DNA of 64,000 nucleotides from Lentzea terrae (GTDB taxonomy: Bacteria > Actinomycetota > Actinomycetes > Mycobacteriales > Pseudonocardiaceae). This document shows, piece by piece, positions 11,549 to 21,953 of the stretch (position 1 is its first letter; the number at the start of each line of letters is the position of its first letter). The position numbers were made by a program, and so were the translations under genes. The stretch spans positions 916 to 64,915 of the forward strand of contig NZ_QFWW01000010.1 in NCBI RefSeq assembly GCF_003265345.1. The letters are read 5' to 3'. Below the pieces are notes generated by a model, which was given only the letters and a program-made list of their open reading frames with translations, searched no databases and had not been told where the DNA came from.

Positions 11549-13548
11549 GCCCTGGCCTCGAACGCGGCTCCCACCGCCGCACCTTCGCGCACGAACACCG
11601 GGATGCGGTCGAGCGGGGCCGCGGCCTCGACCGTCATCCCTCCATCGTGGACAGTGCGGGTCGCCGTGTCCTGCCAACGGGTTCCCGCCGGCAGGTACAC
11701 GGACCTGGCCCGCTCCCCTGCTGCGGTGACCGGTGCGACCAGCACGTCGGGGCCGAGGAGGAACTGGTCGTCCACCGCCCACGCACGTTCGTCGGCGGGG
11801 AAGTCGAAGAACAGCGGGCGCATCGGCGGAGCGCCGGTGCGGTGGGCCTGCTCGGACAGTTCGGCGAGGTAGGGGCGCAGGCGTTCGCGCAGCTTGATGT
11901 GTGCGGCGAGGATCTCATAGGTGTCCTCGCCGTACGACCACACCTCGTTCGGCCCACCGGTCATGGAGGTGCCGAAGGCCTGGTTCGGCTCGCGGTCGCC
12001 GTGCAGCCGCATGATCGGGCTGAAGGTGCCGTACTGGAACCACCGCACCAGGACCTCGCGGTAGGCCGGGTCGTCCGGGTTGCCGCCGTGGAAGCCGCCG
12101 ATGTCCGTGTTCCACCACGGGATGCCGCTCAACGCGACGTTGAGGCCGGCCTTGACCTGAATGGCGAGCGACTCGAACGTGGCAGGGATGTCGCCGGACC
12201 ACAGTGCGGCGCCGTGCCGCTGGCTGCCCGCCCAGGCGCTGCGGATCAGCGTGAGCGGACGGTCCACGCCGGCCGCCCGCAGGCCGTCGGCCACGCCCTG
12301 GGCGTGCAGCAACGGATAGAGGTTGCCGACCTGGATGCCCGGCCCGGCGGCGTAGACGGCGCGGGCGGCCAGATGCTGCGGCACGTCCGGCTCGCAGGCG
12401 TCGAGCCAGAACAGGGTGATCCCGTGCGCGCGGTAGTGCTCGCTCAGCTGCTGCCACAGCAACTGGCGAGCGCGTGGGTGAGTGGCGTCGTACCAGGCCA
12501 TCGGCTGGTAGGCGGGTCCCGGTTCGCGGGACGGCCAGTGCGTTGTGAGCAGGCCGCCCTGGACATCGCGGACCAGCAACCCGTTGGTGCGCAAGGCCTC
12601 GTGGTTGTCGCTGCTCGGCTCCACGGTGGGCCACACGGACACCGCGAGCTGCACGCCGAGCTCGGCCAGCTCCTGCACCATCTTCGCCGGGTCCGGCCAC
12701 TCGGCGGGCTCGAAGCGCCAGTCCCCCATGTGCGGCCAGTGGAAGAAGTCGCACACGACGACGGACAGCGGCAGGTCGCGCCGGGCGTACTCGCGGGCGA
12801 CGGCGAGCAGCTCGTCCTGGTCGCGGTAGCGCAGCTTCGACTGCCAGAACCCGCTGGCCCACTCCGGGAGCAGCGGCGGATGGCCGGTGGCGTCCGCATA
12901 GCTCGCCATGATCTCGGCGGGGGTATCGCCCGCGGTGATCCAGTAGTCGAGCTGGCCGGTGGACTCGGCGACCCAGCGCGTGCCGTCCGCGCCCAGCTCC
13001 ACCCGGCCCAGCGCCGGGTTGTGCCACAACAGGCCGTAGCCGCGCGACGAGTGCAGGAACGGGATGGCAGCGACGACGTTGGCCTGGACCAGGTCGACCA
13101 CCACGCCCTTCTGGTCGAACCGCCCGTTCGGGTGCTGGCCGAGACCGAAGATCCGCTCGTCGTCGTACGCGGCGAAGTGCTGTTGGAGGTGGTAGCCGCC
13201 GTCACCGCGCGGTGCGAAGATCCGCGGCCCGCGGTGGCCGAGCTGCGGCCGTTGCTCGGCGAGGAGCTCACGGCCGGTCGCGGTGTGCAGGAACCGGAGC
13301 ATGCCGTTGGCACTCAGCTCGACGGCGAGCCGGCCGTTGACCAGACGGGCCGATCCGTCGTCGAGGACGGTCTGTTCGACGCCGGGTGCGGGTGGCGGCG
13401 TCGCGTCGAGGGCGCCGGGCAGCCCGCTCTCGATCGCGGTCACGGCGGCACGGACGCGCACCGCGTGCGGGCCCCAGGGCTCGACCCGCAGCACCTCCTG
13501 CGACGTGCGCAGCTCGAGACCACCGGTGTCAGGCAGAAGAACGGGCAT
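11545..13548 (-). CDS. intracellular GH31 alpha-glycosidase, probable alpha-xylosidase
   Basis: The 667-residue protein has no signal peptide and the GH31 layout of beta-sandwich, barrel and distal beta domains. FWLDACEPD gives the nucleophile D383 and LWSGDI the acid/base D453. The WLDA-EP form of the nucleophile motif is the one I associate with xyloglucan exo-alpha-xylosidases, so release of xylose from imported oligosaccharides is the favoured role; alpha-glucosidase is the alternative. The gene is divergent from a secreted clan GH-A enzyme across a promoter with three palindromes. Its stop lies inside the large inverted repeat. Confidence 0.85.
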   Translation of the reverse strand: MPVLLPDTGGLELRTSQEVLRVEPWGPHAVRVRAAVTAIESGLPGALDATPPPAPGVEQTVLDDGSARLVNGRLAVELSANGMLRFLHTATGRELLAEQRPQLGHRGPRIFAPRGDGGYHLQQHFAAYDDERIFGLGQHPNGRFDQKGVVVDLVQANVVAAIPFLHSSRGYGLLWHNPALGRVELGADGTRWVAESTGQLDYWITAGDTPAEIMASYADATGHPPLLPEWASGFWQSKLRYRDQDELLAVAREYARRDLPLSVVVCDFFHWPHMGDWRFEPAEWPDPAKMVQELAELGVQLAVSVWPTVEPSSDNHEALRTNGLLVRDVQGGLLTTHWPSREPGPAYQPMAWYDATHPRARQLLWQQLSEHYRAHGITLFWLDACEPDVPQHLAARAVYAAGPGIQVGNLYPLLHAQGVADGLRAAGVDRPLTLIRSAWAGSQRHGAALWSGDIPATFESLAIQVKAGLNVALSGIPWWNTDIGGFHGGNPDDPAYREVLVRWFQYGTFSPIMRLHGDREPNQAFGTSMTGGPNEVWSYGEDTYEILAAHIKLRERLRPYLAELSEQAHRTGAPPMRPLFFDFPADERAWAVDDQFLLGPDVLVAPVTAAGERARSVYLPAGTRWQDTATRTVHDGGMTVEAAAPLDRIPVFVREGAAVGAAFEARA

Positions 13549-13637
13549 GGGTGCCTCTCGATCAGCTCACGGCAAAACTCCAGCAGGATGCGGGCAGGGC
13601 GGTCGAGCGCACAAGGATTGACCGGATGTTCGACGGG

Positions 13638-13660
13638 GTTCGACGAATCGTTCGTCGAAC
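13638..13660. promoter_or_regulatory. inverted repeat, 10-bp arms (GTTCGACGAA / TTCGTCGAAC)
   Basis: A perfect 10-bp inverted repeat with a 3-base spacer lies in the divergent promoter of the GH31 and clan GH-A genes. The core TTCGACG...CGTCGAA recurs in the palindrome at 56212-56252. It looks like a repressor site; the protein is unknown. Confidence 0.6.
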
Positions 13661-13682
13661 ACCCCGCCTGCCCGGCCGAAGA

Positions 13683-13694
13683 CGAACCGGTTCG
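13683..13694. promoter_or_regulatory. palindrome CGAACCGGTTCG, copy 1
   Basis: A perfect 12-bp palindrome with a central CG, typical of LacI-family operators. An identical core is found 66 bp away at 13749-13760 in the same divergent promoter, a spacing that would allow looping between two sites. Confidence 0.6.
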
Positions 13695-13747
13695 ACTCTC
13701 TAGATCCTTGCTCGACCGGCCACACTGCGCGTACGTTCACTCCACGA

Positions 13748-13761
13748 TCGAACCGGTTCGA
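13748..13761. promoter_or_regulatory. palindrome TCGAACCGGTTCGA, copy 2
   Basis: A perfect 14-bp palindrome containing the same 12-bp core as copy 1. It ends 33 bp before the start of the clan GH-A gene, where a bound repressor would block that promoter or early transcription. Confidence 0.6.
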
Positions 13762-13794
13762 CCTCCGTGACCCCTGACCTGTTTCGGAGCCCTC

Positions 13795-15594
13795 ATGGTT
13801 CAACGACGAACCAGCACGGCCCTGCTGGCCGTACTGGCATCCGCATTCGCGTTCACGGCACCGGCCCACGCCGCAGACGAGTCCGTCAGCGTCAACTTCT
13901 CCGTCACGACCGGCACACCCACCTACCGCGCCTCCGGCTGGATCTACGGCATGACGGAGAACGGCACGGGTCCCGCCGACCACTTCTTCCGCGACATCAA
14001 GTTCCGGTACATGCGCGCGGGCGGCGCCCAGCTCGACAGTCCCGGCGGCTGGGTGTCCGGCAAGTACGACCGCCGGTGGAACTCCACCCGCGCCCAGCTG
14101 CTGCGCACCCGTGCGCTCGGCGGCGAGTTCGTCCTGCTGCCCCACGACCTGTGGGGTGCCGACGGGTATCCGATCTCGCGCTTCCCCGGTGACAACGGCA
14201 ACTGGACCGACTACGACAACTTCCTCACCCGCGTGATCAACGACGTGCGGGCGACCGGTGTGCCCGTGCAGTGGGACATCTGGAACGAACCCAACATCAC
14301 GCTGTTCTGGAACCGTCCGCAGGCGCAGTACTTCGAACTGTGGCGGCGCACCTACCAACGCGTCCGGGCGGCCTTCCCGACGCAGCTGATCGTCGGGCCG
14401 AGCCTCGCGGGGGTTCCGTCGACCGGCGGGTGGTGGCCGCAGTACCTGGACTTCGTGCGCGCCAACAACGTCGTGCCCGACATCGTCAGCTGGCACTCGC
14501 TGCCGGGCGACCCCGTCACGAACGTGCAGGTGGCCAACCAGACGCTCGACTCGCGCGGCATCCCGCACCCGCGGCCGTACCAGATCAACGAGTACGGGGC
14601 CGGCAACGAGCAGAACCCCGGCGACGGCGCGTGGTACATCGCCCGGCTGGAGCGGGCCGGAGCGGACGGCCTGCGGGCCAACTGGGCGAGCGCCGGGAAC
14701 CTGCACAACGATCTCGGCAACCTGCTCGTGCGCAACTCGGCCGGGCAGCACCAGCCCAAGGGCGAGTGGTGGGCCTATCGGTTCTACGCCTCGCAGACCG
14801 GCCAGATCGTCGCCTCGACACCGAGCCAGTCGTACGACCCGTTCGCCACGAAGGCTCAGGGCGTGGCGAAGGTCCTCGTCGGCGGCGGCGGAACGACCGG
14901 CAACGTCGCGGTTTCCCTGCAGCGCCTGGACACCACCAGCGGCATCGTGCAGAACAACCAGGTTCGGGTGCTCGTCCAGCGCATCCCCTACAACAACGGC
15001 GGTGCTGTCCAAGGGCCCGTCACCGTGCAGAACACGGTGGTGTCGTTGAGTGGCAACGCAACGACGGTGAACGTGCCGCACAACAACATCGACGAGACGT
15101 ACACGATCACGTTGCTGCCGCCGTCGGAGAGCGGGTTCCAGACCGTGGCCGCCGCTCAGCATTCCCAGCAATGCCTGGACAACACGAACCTGAGCGGTGC
15201 CGACGGCAACCTGCAGCAGCAGTTCTACTGCGAGGGCGGCGATCAGCAGCTGTGGAACTTCACTCCGGTGGCCGGCGCGACCGACACCTACACCGTGGTG
15301 AACCAGCAGTCCGGCAAGTGTCTGGACGTCAGCGGTTCCTCGACCGCCGACGGCGCCACGGTCGCGCAGAACACCTGCTCCCCCGGTTCGGCCAGCCAGC
15401 AGTACACGCTGCGGAAGGTCACCTACAGCGGCAACGATCCGCACGACTACCAACTGGTCGCCCGGCACAGCGGCAAGTGCGTCGACGTCAACGGGGTCTC
15501 CTCGGCAGCCGGCGCGCGCATCATCCAGTGGACCTGCAAGCCCTCCGGCCAGACCGGTGACCTCAACCAGACGTGGCGGCTCTGGGGCCGCTAG
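13795..15594 (+). CDS. secreted clan GH-A glycoside hydrolase with C-terminal ricin-type CBM13
   Basis: The 599-residue exported protein has a signal peptide (about 1-26, ending AHAAD), a barrel domain with WDIWNEPN (E165, acid/base) and QINEYG (E266, nucleophile), a beta-rich region and a ricin B-type lectin domain (about 455-599, repeated CLD...Q.W motifs). The family was not recognised with confidence; GH39-like or GH5-like enzymes come closest. The divergent GH31 gene and shared operators suggest a xylose- or arabinose-rich substrate. The start is ATG 13795 with GGAG upstream. Confidence 0.7.
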   Translation: MVQRRTSTALLAVLASAFAFTAPAHAADESVSVNFSVTTGTPTYRASGWIYGMTENGTGPADHFFRDIKFRYMRAGGAQLDSPGGWVSGKYDRRWNSTRAQLLRTRALGGEFVLLPHDLWGADGYPISRFPGDNGNWTDYDNFLTRVINDVRATGVPVQWDIWNEPNITLFWNRPQAQYFELWRRTYQRVRAAFPTQLIVGPSLAGVPSTGGWWPQYLDFVRANNVVPDIVSWHSLPGDPVTNVQVANQTLDSRGIPHPRPYQINEYGAGNEQNPGDGAWYIARLERAGADGLRANWASAGNLHNDLGNLLVRNSAGQHQPKGEWWAYRFYASQTGQIVASTPSQSYDPFATKAQGVAKVLVGGGGTTGNVAVSLQRLDTTSGIVQNNQVRVLVQRIPYNNGGAVQGPVTVQNTVVSLSGNATTVNVPHNNIDETYTITLLPPSESGFQTVAAAQHSQQCLDNTNLSGADGNLQQQFYCEGGDQQLWNFTPVAGATDTYTVVNQQSGKCLDVSGSSTADGATVAQNTCSPGSASQQYTLRKVTYSGNDPHDYQLVARHSGKCVDVNGVSSAAGARIIQWTCKPSGQTGDLNQTWRLWGR

Positions 15595-15628
15595 ATGGTC
15601 GAATTGCTCCGATAAGTCAGTCTCATAG

Positions 15629-17221
<1,593 letters not shown>

Positions 17222-17235
17222 CGTAGTCGCGATTA

Positions 17236-17268
17236 CCGCACACGGACTCACCCGACTGGTCCGTGCGG
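17236..17268 (+). terminator. terminator-like hairpin after the GH54 gene
   Basis: CCGCACACGGAC pairs with GTCCGTGCGG around an 11-base loop, leaving a 2-base bulge. It begins 15 bp after the GH54 stop. No U-run follows, as is usual in high-GC actinomycetes. Confidence 0.55.
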
Positions 17269-17329
17269 CGTTCGTGGGTAGCGGCTGAACGGCGCTTGTC
17301 GATGCCGTTCAGCTCACCCTACGGTCATG

Positions 17330-17343
17330 TGGGAGCGCTCCCA
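17330..17343. promoter_or_regulatory. CebR/CelR-type operator, exact TGGGAGCGCTCCCA
   Basis: An exact copy of the 14-bp box lies 34 bp before the GH9 start. The sequence just after it matches the one after the box at 1008 (CCGTCGACGAGGACG shared), so the two promoters probably descend from one. Confidence 0.85.
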
Positions 17344-17377
17344 GAAGCCCGTCGACGAGGACGGAGAACCTCACGAG

Positions 17378-19954
17378 ATGAGATCGCAACCCCCACGCCT
17401 GCTCGCCGCCGCACTGGTGGCGGCACTCGCCGCGACCACGTTCGCGGCGTCGGGAACCGCCAGTGCGGCGGAGTACGAGCGCGTGCTCAACGGCAAGTTC
17501 GACAGCGGCTCCGCCGACCCCTGGTGGAGCAGTGCCGGCGTGACCAACCGGGTGACCGGCGGCGAGCTGTGCGCGGCGGTCACCGGCGGCACGACGAACC
17601 CCTGGGACGCCTTGGTAGGACAGAACGGCGTCCCGTTCGAGAGCGGGCAGTCCTACACCTTCTCGTTCGACGCGCACGCCACCACCGCGCAGACCATCGC
17701 GGCGGCGGCCGGTGAAGCCGTGAGCCCGTACCGGGGCATCGCCCGGCAGGAGTTCGCGCTCACCACCGCCAAGCAGCGCTACACCTTCACGTTCACGTCC
17801 ACTTTGGACTTCCCGGACGCCGGCAACGGTCAGGTCGCCTTCCAGCTGGGCGGCCAGGCGGCCGACAACACGATCTGCGTGGACAACGTCTCGGTGATCG
17901 GTGGGGTGAAGCCGCCCGGCGGCGTCGTCCCCAACCCCACCAAGAAGGTTCAGGTCGACCTCGTGGGGTACGTGCCGGGCCTGCCCAAGCGCGCCACCCT
18001 CGTGTCCACCGCCACCACGCCCCAGACGTGGACGCTGAAGAACTCCGCCGGCGCGGCCGTGGCCACCGGGCAGAGCACGCCGAAGGGTGCGGACGCGACG
18101 TCCGGCGACTCGGTGCACCTGATCGACTTCTCGTCGTTCGACACCGCGGGCACCGGGTACACGCTGTCCGTCGGCACCGACAGCAGCTTCCCGTTCGACA
18201 TCTCCGCCGACGCGATCAAGCGGCTGCGCTACGACTCGCTCGCGTTCTTCTACCACCAGCGCAGCGGCACGCCGATCGAGGCGCAGTACGTCGGCGACCA
18301 GTACGCGCGCCCGGCGGGTCACATCAACGTCGCGCCGAACCAGGGCGACAACAACGTGCCGTGCCGCGCCGATCTCAACTGCGGCTACACGCTCGACGTG
18401 CGCGGTGGCTGGTACGACGCCGGCGACCACGGCAAGTACGTGGTCAACGGCGGCATCGCGACCTGGCAGCTGCTCAACGCCTACGAGCGGGCCTCCCGCG
18501 TCGGTGACGCCTCGGCGTACCGCGACGGCACCCTGGCCATCCCGGAGAAGTCCAACGGCGTGCCGGACATCCTCGACGAGGCACGCTGGGAGGTCGACTT
18601 CCTGCTGAAGATGCAGGCGCCGGACGGCATGGCGCACCACAAGATGCACGACGCCGCCTGGACCGCGCTGCCCACCCGTCCCGAGCTGGACGACCAGCCG
18701 CGCAGGCTGTCCGCCACCAGCACGGCGGCGACGCTGAACCTGGCCGCGGTGGCCGCGCAGGCCGCCCGGCTCTGGCGCGGTGTCGACGCGACCTACTCCG
18801 CGAAGCTGCTCGCGGCGGCGCGCAAGGCGTACACCGCTGCGAAGGCGAACCCTGCCAAGCTCGCCGACCCGGCCGACAACGTCGGTGGCGGTGCGTACGA
18901 CGACAAGACCGTCACGGACGAGTTCTACTGGGCGGCAGCGGAGTTGTACGCGACGACCGGAGAGGCCGCGTACCGGACCGACGTCACCGGTTCCTCGCAC
19001 TACAAAGCGGCCAGCCTGACCAGGGCCGGCTTCTTCTGGGGCGGCACGGCTCCACTGGGTGACATCACGCTCGCCCTGGCCCCCAACGGACTGCCCGCGG
19101 CGGACATCACCGCGATCAAGTCCGCGTTCGCTTCCGTCGCGGACCAGCACCTCACCGCGATGGCAGGCATGGGTTACGCCACGCCGTACGACAACAGCGT
19201 CGACGGGTACGTCTGGGGATCGAACTCCGGCGTGCTCAACAACGCCACGGTGCTCGCACTGGCACACGACTTCACCGGTGCCGAGAAGTACCGCGACGGC
19301 GTGTTCGAGGCACTGCACTACCTCCTCGGCCGCAACCCGCTGAGCACGTCGTACGTGGCGGGCTACGGCGACCAGGCCGTGCAGAACATCCACCACCGGT
19401 TCTGGGCCCGCCAGAACGACCCGGCGCTGCCGATCGCGCCGCCCGGTTCGTTGTCCGGTGGCCCGAACAGCGCGCTGCAGGACCCGGTGGTCCAGCGGTT
19501 GCTGGTCGGCTGCCCGCAGCAGAAGTGCTGGGTGGACGACATCGGTGCCTACTCGGTGAACGAGGTGGCGATCAACTGGAACTCCGCGCTCGCCTGGGTC
19601 GCCGGCTGGGCGGCGGAGAAGTCCGGTGCGCCGGTCAGCAAGCCGGACTGCGAGGTCGGCTACAGCGCCAGCAAGTGGGACGGCGGCCAGTCCGCGCACG
19701 TGAAGCTCACCAACACCGGCACCACCCCGTGGACGGCGTGGAAGCTCGCGTTCGCGTTCCCCGGCACGCAGAAGATCACCACGGGCTGGTCGGCGAACTG
19801 GAACCAGACCGGCCGCGACGTGACCGCGACCAACATGTCGTGGAACGGCCGCGTCGAACCGGGCAAGTCCGTCTACATCGGATTCAACGCCTCCGGCGGC
19901 GGATCCGACCCGACCGCCTTCACCGTGAACGGAAAGGCGTGCCGGACCGGCTGA
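17378..19954 (+). CDS. secreted GH9 cellulase with CBM4, Ig-like and CBM2 domains
   Basis: The 858-residue protein has a signal peptide (to about 30), an N-terminal CBM4-like sandwich (about 32-180), an Ig-like CelD_N domain (about 195-285), the GH9 barrel and a C-terminal CBM2 (about 760-858). WYDAGDHGK (about 345-352) holds the catalytic base and water-binding Asp; E in VNEVAINW (about 729) is the acid. This order matches theme D GH9 enzymes such as Thermobifida Cel9B. ATG 17378 was chosen because the open ATG at 17327 overlaps the CebR box and has no leader character. It should act on cellulose outside the cell and is probably repressed by the CebR-like protein. Confidence 0.93.
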   Translation: MRSQPPRLLAAALVAALAATTFAASGTASAAEYERVLNGKFDSGSADPWWSSAGVTNRVTGGELCAAVTGGTTNPWDALVGQNGVPFESGQSYTFSFDAHATTAQTIAAAAGEAVSPYRGIARQEFALTTAKQRYTFTFTSTLDFPDAGNGQVAFQLGGQAADNTICVDNVSVIGGVKPPGGVVPNPTKKVQVDLVGYVPGLPKRATLVSTATTPQTWTLKNSAGAAVATGQSTPKGADATSGDSVHLIDFSSFDTAGTGYTLSVGTDSSFPFDISADAIKRLRYDSLAFFYHQRSGTPIEAQYVGDQYARPAGHINVAPNQGDNNVPCRADLNCGYTLDVRGGWYDAGDHGKYVVNGGIATWQLLNAYERASRVGDASAYRDGTLAIPEKSNGVPDILDEARWEVDFLLKMQAPDGMAHHKMHDAAWTALPTRPELDDQPRRLSATSTAATLNLAAVAAQAARLWRGVDATYSAKLLAAARKAYTAAKANPAKLADPADNVGGGAYDDKTVTDEFYWAAAELYATTGEAAYRTDVTGSSHYKAASLTRAGFFWGGTAPLGDITLALAPNGLPAADITAIKSAFASVADQHLTAMAGMGYATPYDNSVDGYVWGSNSGVLNNATVLALAHDFTGAEKYRDGVFEALHYLLGRNPLSTSYVAGYGDQAVQNIHHRFWARQNDPALPIAPPGSLSGGPNSALQDPVVQRLLVGCPQQKCWVDDIGAYSVNEVAINWNSALAWVAGWAAEKSGAPVSKPDCEVGYSASKWDGGQSAHVKLTNTGTTPWTAWKLAFAFPGTQKITTGWSANWNQTGRDVTATNMSWNGRVEPGKSVYIGFNASGGGSDPTAFTVNGKACRTG

Positions 19955-19981
19955 CCGGGCTCACTCCCGGTCCAGCCTGAC

Positions 19982-20022
19982 CGCTGCCGCACAGGTCGAC
20001 GCGCCCGGCCTGTGCGGCAGCG
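19982..20022 (+). terminator. strong hairpin after the GH9 gene
   Basis: A perfect 14-bp stem (CGCTGCCGCACAGG with its complement at 20009-20022) and 13-base loop lie 27 bp after the GH9 stop. A smaller hairpin overlaps the stop itself (19954-19971). It separates GH9 from the sigma region-4 gene. Confidence 0.7.
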
Positions 20023-20030
20023 TCGTCCGC

Positions 20031-20056
20031 CCGAGAGGAGACCCCGAGAGGAGACC
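20031..20056 (+). repeat. tandem duplication of a 13-bp unit holding a ribosome-binding site
   Basis: CCGAGAGGAGACC occurs twice in direct succession just before GTG 20060. Both copies contain GAGAGGAG. Only the second is at normal spacing from the start codon. Confidence 0.8.
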
Positions 20057-20059
20057 GCT

Positions 20060-20275
20060 GTGGACCAGGACTCCCCTCGGCTCATCGCGGACGCCCTCGC
20101 GCAGCTCACCCCCGAACACCGCGAGGTGATCACCAGGGCCTACTACCGCGGCGAGTCCGTCGACGAGCTCGCCGAGGCGCTGGACGTGCCTGCGGATGCC
20201 GTGAAGTCCCGACTGCACCAGGGTTTGCGGGCGTTTCGTCGCGCGTTGCAGGAGAACGGCGTCACCGTGCCGTGA
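20060..20275 (+). CDS. stand-alone sigma-70 region 4-like DNA-binding protein
   Basis: The 71-residue protein consists of almost nothing but a sigma region 4 helix-turn-helix: ALAQLTPEHREVITRAYYRGESVDELAEALDVPADAVKSRLHQGLRAFR. Region 2, needed for core binding and -10 recognition, is absent, so it cannot be a complete ECF sigma factor. It may be a remnant or a small regulator that works with another sigma factor. GTG 20060 has a good ribosome-binding site; an open frame extends back to 20012 without one. It lies between the GH9 gene and the convergent AraC gene, whose stop is 5 bp away. Confidence 0.75.
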   Translation: MDQDSPRLIADALAQLTPEHREVITRAYYRGESVDELAEALDVPADAVKSRLHQGLRAFRRALQENGVTVP

Positions 20276-20279
20276 ACCG

Positions 20280-21044
20280 TCACCGGGCCTTGAGCCACCG
20301 CCGCACTCCACGCGGCGACTCCCCCAACTCCCGGCGGCAAACCTTGTTGAACGCCTGCAGATCCGGAATCCCGACGGCCGCTGCCACCGCCGTCACCGAC
20401 AACGTCGAGGCCGTCAGCAGGTGCCGCGCCCGTTCCACCCGCCGGCGCCGGATGTGGGCCACCACCGTGGTTCCGGTGCGGGCGCGGAACAACCGCGTCA
20501 GGTGGTTGTGGGACACGCCGGCCACCTTCGCGACCTCCGCCACCGACAACGAGGTGGCCAGGTTCGCCTCGATGTGCGCGGCCGCCACCGCGAACGGATC
20601 GGTGGCCACCTCGCGACCGGCCGGACCCGCGTCCGTGAGCTGCCACAGCACCGTCCACAGGTGTGCCGCCGCCCGTGCCGGTGCCGCCGCGAGTGCTCCC
20701 CGCATGAGCCCGGCGATCAGCGGCCGGTTCGGTCCCGCGTCCTGCATCACCGGTGCGACGCGGTGTTCGGTGCTGCCGTCCAGGCGCAGGTGGGCGTAGA
20801 GGTGCTCGGACCGGCCGCGGTAGCGGTAGCGCACCTCGGTGCCCGGCGGGATCAGGCTCGCGCGGCCGGGGGCGATGCGGTGCACCACGCCGCCCGCCTC
20901 GACCGCGCCTTCGTAGCTGTAGAGGTGCAGCTGCCACAGGTCGGGCAGCAGGAAGACGTCCTCCAGCGTCGTGACCCCGTGCACGCCCACACCCGCGTCC
21001 GCCACCAGGGGCGGCTCGCTCAGCGGCAGCACGACCTCACGCAC
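20280..21044 (-). CDS. AraC-family regulator with cupin-like sensor domain
   Basis: The 254-residue protein has an N-terminal cupin-type arm (APGRASLIPPGTEVRYRYRG) and two C-terminal AraC helix-turn-helix motifs (SLSVAEVAKVAGVSHNHLTRLFRARTG; LSVTAVAAAVGIPDLQAFNKVCRRELGESP). GTG 21044 is used because upstream codons run into the neighbouring gene. A later GTG at codon 5 is possible. It is divergent from a PhyH-family dioxygenase gene and probably regulates it through the 72-bp promoter between them. Confidence 0.85.
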   Translation of the reverse strand: MREVVLPLSEPPLVADAGVGVHGVTTLEDVFLLPDLWQLHLYSYEGAVEAGGVVHRIAPGRASLIPPGTEVRYRYRGRSEHLYAHLRLDGSTEHRVAPVMQDAGPNRPLIAGLMRGALAAAPARAAAHLWTVLWQLTDAGPAGREVATDPFAVAAAHIEANLATSLSVAEVAKVAGVSHNHLTRLFRARTGTTVVAHIRRRRVERARHLLTASTLSVTAVAAAVGIPDLQAFNKVCRRELGESPRGVRRWLKAR

Positions 21045-21058
21045 GAGGTGAAAAACTA

Positions 21059-21082
21059 CCAGTACTGGGTGATTACAACCCA
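21059..21082. promoter_or_regulatory. palindromic sites in the AraC/PhyH divergent promoter
   Basis: CCAGTACTGG (21059-21068) overlaps an interrupted repeat TGGGT-7-ACCCA (21066-21082). They are the only dyads in the 72-bp promoter and so are candidate regulator sites. Confidence 0.4.
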
Positions 21083-21116
21083 CGCCCAGCACGGACGGCG
21101 TACCTACGTTCGTCGC

Positions 21117-21953
21117 ATGGGAACCACTTTGCTCACCTCGGTGCAGCTGGCCCGTTTCGTCTCGCACGGCTATCTGCGCATGGACGCCGTCGTGCCGGAC
21201 GAGATGAACCAGGAGGCACTGGAACTGCTCCCGAACGGGATTCCGGACGTGCCGTACGGCATCCCGGTCGCCGACGCCTACCCGTCGGGGTCCTTCCCCC
21301 GCCGCCTCCTCGAACTGCCCGAGGTCGCCGGCGCCCTGCAGGCCCTCGTCGGCCCGGACCCGGCCGTGGACCACCACGCGGTGCACGTCCGCGAACCCCA
21401 CGAGGGTCACGCCCAGGCGTTGCACGGCGACGCGATCATCGACGTGCGGCCGGACGCGTTCGACGTCCAGCTCATGTACTACCCGCAACGGGTCAGCCCC
21501 GACATGGGCGGCACGCTCGTGGTGCCGGGCAGTCACCTGCGCCGCACCAACGAAAGCGACACCGGCCGCTACCAGAACCTGCGCGGCCAGACCAGGCTGG
21601 TCTGCCCGGCGGGCACCGTTCTGCTGCTGCACCACGGGATCTGGCACGGCGGGCGCCGCAACGACAGCGACCTCCGCCGGTACATGTTCAAGATCCGCTT
21701 CAACCCGACGGTGCCGCAGGTGCGCCTGTGGGACACCGCCGACATGGCCGACCCCGAGGTCGCGGCCGAACTGAGCCGCTACTTCCCGTGGTACGAGCAG
21801 GCCACCGGCCGGCTGGAGATCTACAACCGCGTGCTGCTGTGGCGCGCGCTGACCGGCGACCCGTCGTTCGACGTCGAGCACTGGGTCACGCGCGTCACCA
21901 ACCGCCCCGCCCTGAGTTCGGCCCCGAGTTCGGCACTGAGGAGCCACGCATGA
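21117..21953 (+). CDS. phytanoyl-CoA dioxygenase (PhyH) family Fe(II)/2-oxoglutarate enzyme
   Basis: The 278-residue protein has the PhyH jelly-roll pattern. HGD (H103, D105) and a distal His (H177 in HHGIWHGG) supply the iron ligands, and R184 or R185 is placed to bind 2-oxoglutarate. Such enzymes hydroxylate small molecules; the substrate is unknown. ATG 21117 was chosen as the first Met downstream of the promoter. It is divergent from an AraC regulator and overlaps the next small gene by ATGA, so the two are translationally coupled. Confidence 0.85.
   Translation: MGTTLLTSVQLARFVSHGYLRMDAVVPDEMNQEALELLPNGIPDVPYGIPVADAYPSGSFPRRLLELPEVAGALQALVGPDPAVDHHAVHVREPHEGHAQALHGDAIIDVRPDAFDVQLMYYPQRVSPDMGGTLVVPGSHLRRTNESDTGRYQNLRGQTRLVCPAGTVLLLHHGIWHGGRRNDSDLRRYMFKIRFNPTVPQVRLWDTADMADPEVAAELSRYFPWYEQATGRLEIYNRVLLWRALTGDPSFDVEHWVTRVTNRPALSSAPSSALRSHA

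Noticed and set aside
17327-17377. Earlier ATG start for the GH9 gene
   Set aside because: It would code through the CebR box and add 17 charged residues before the signal peptide. ATG 17378 fits export.
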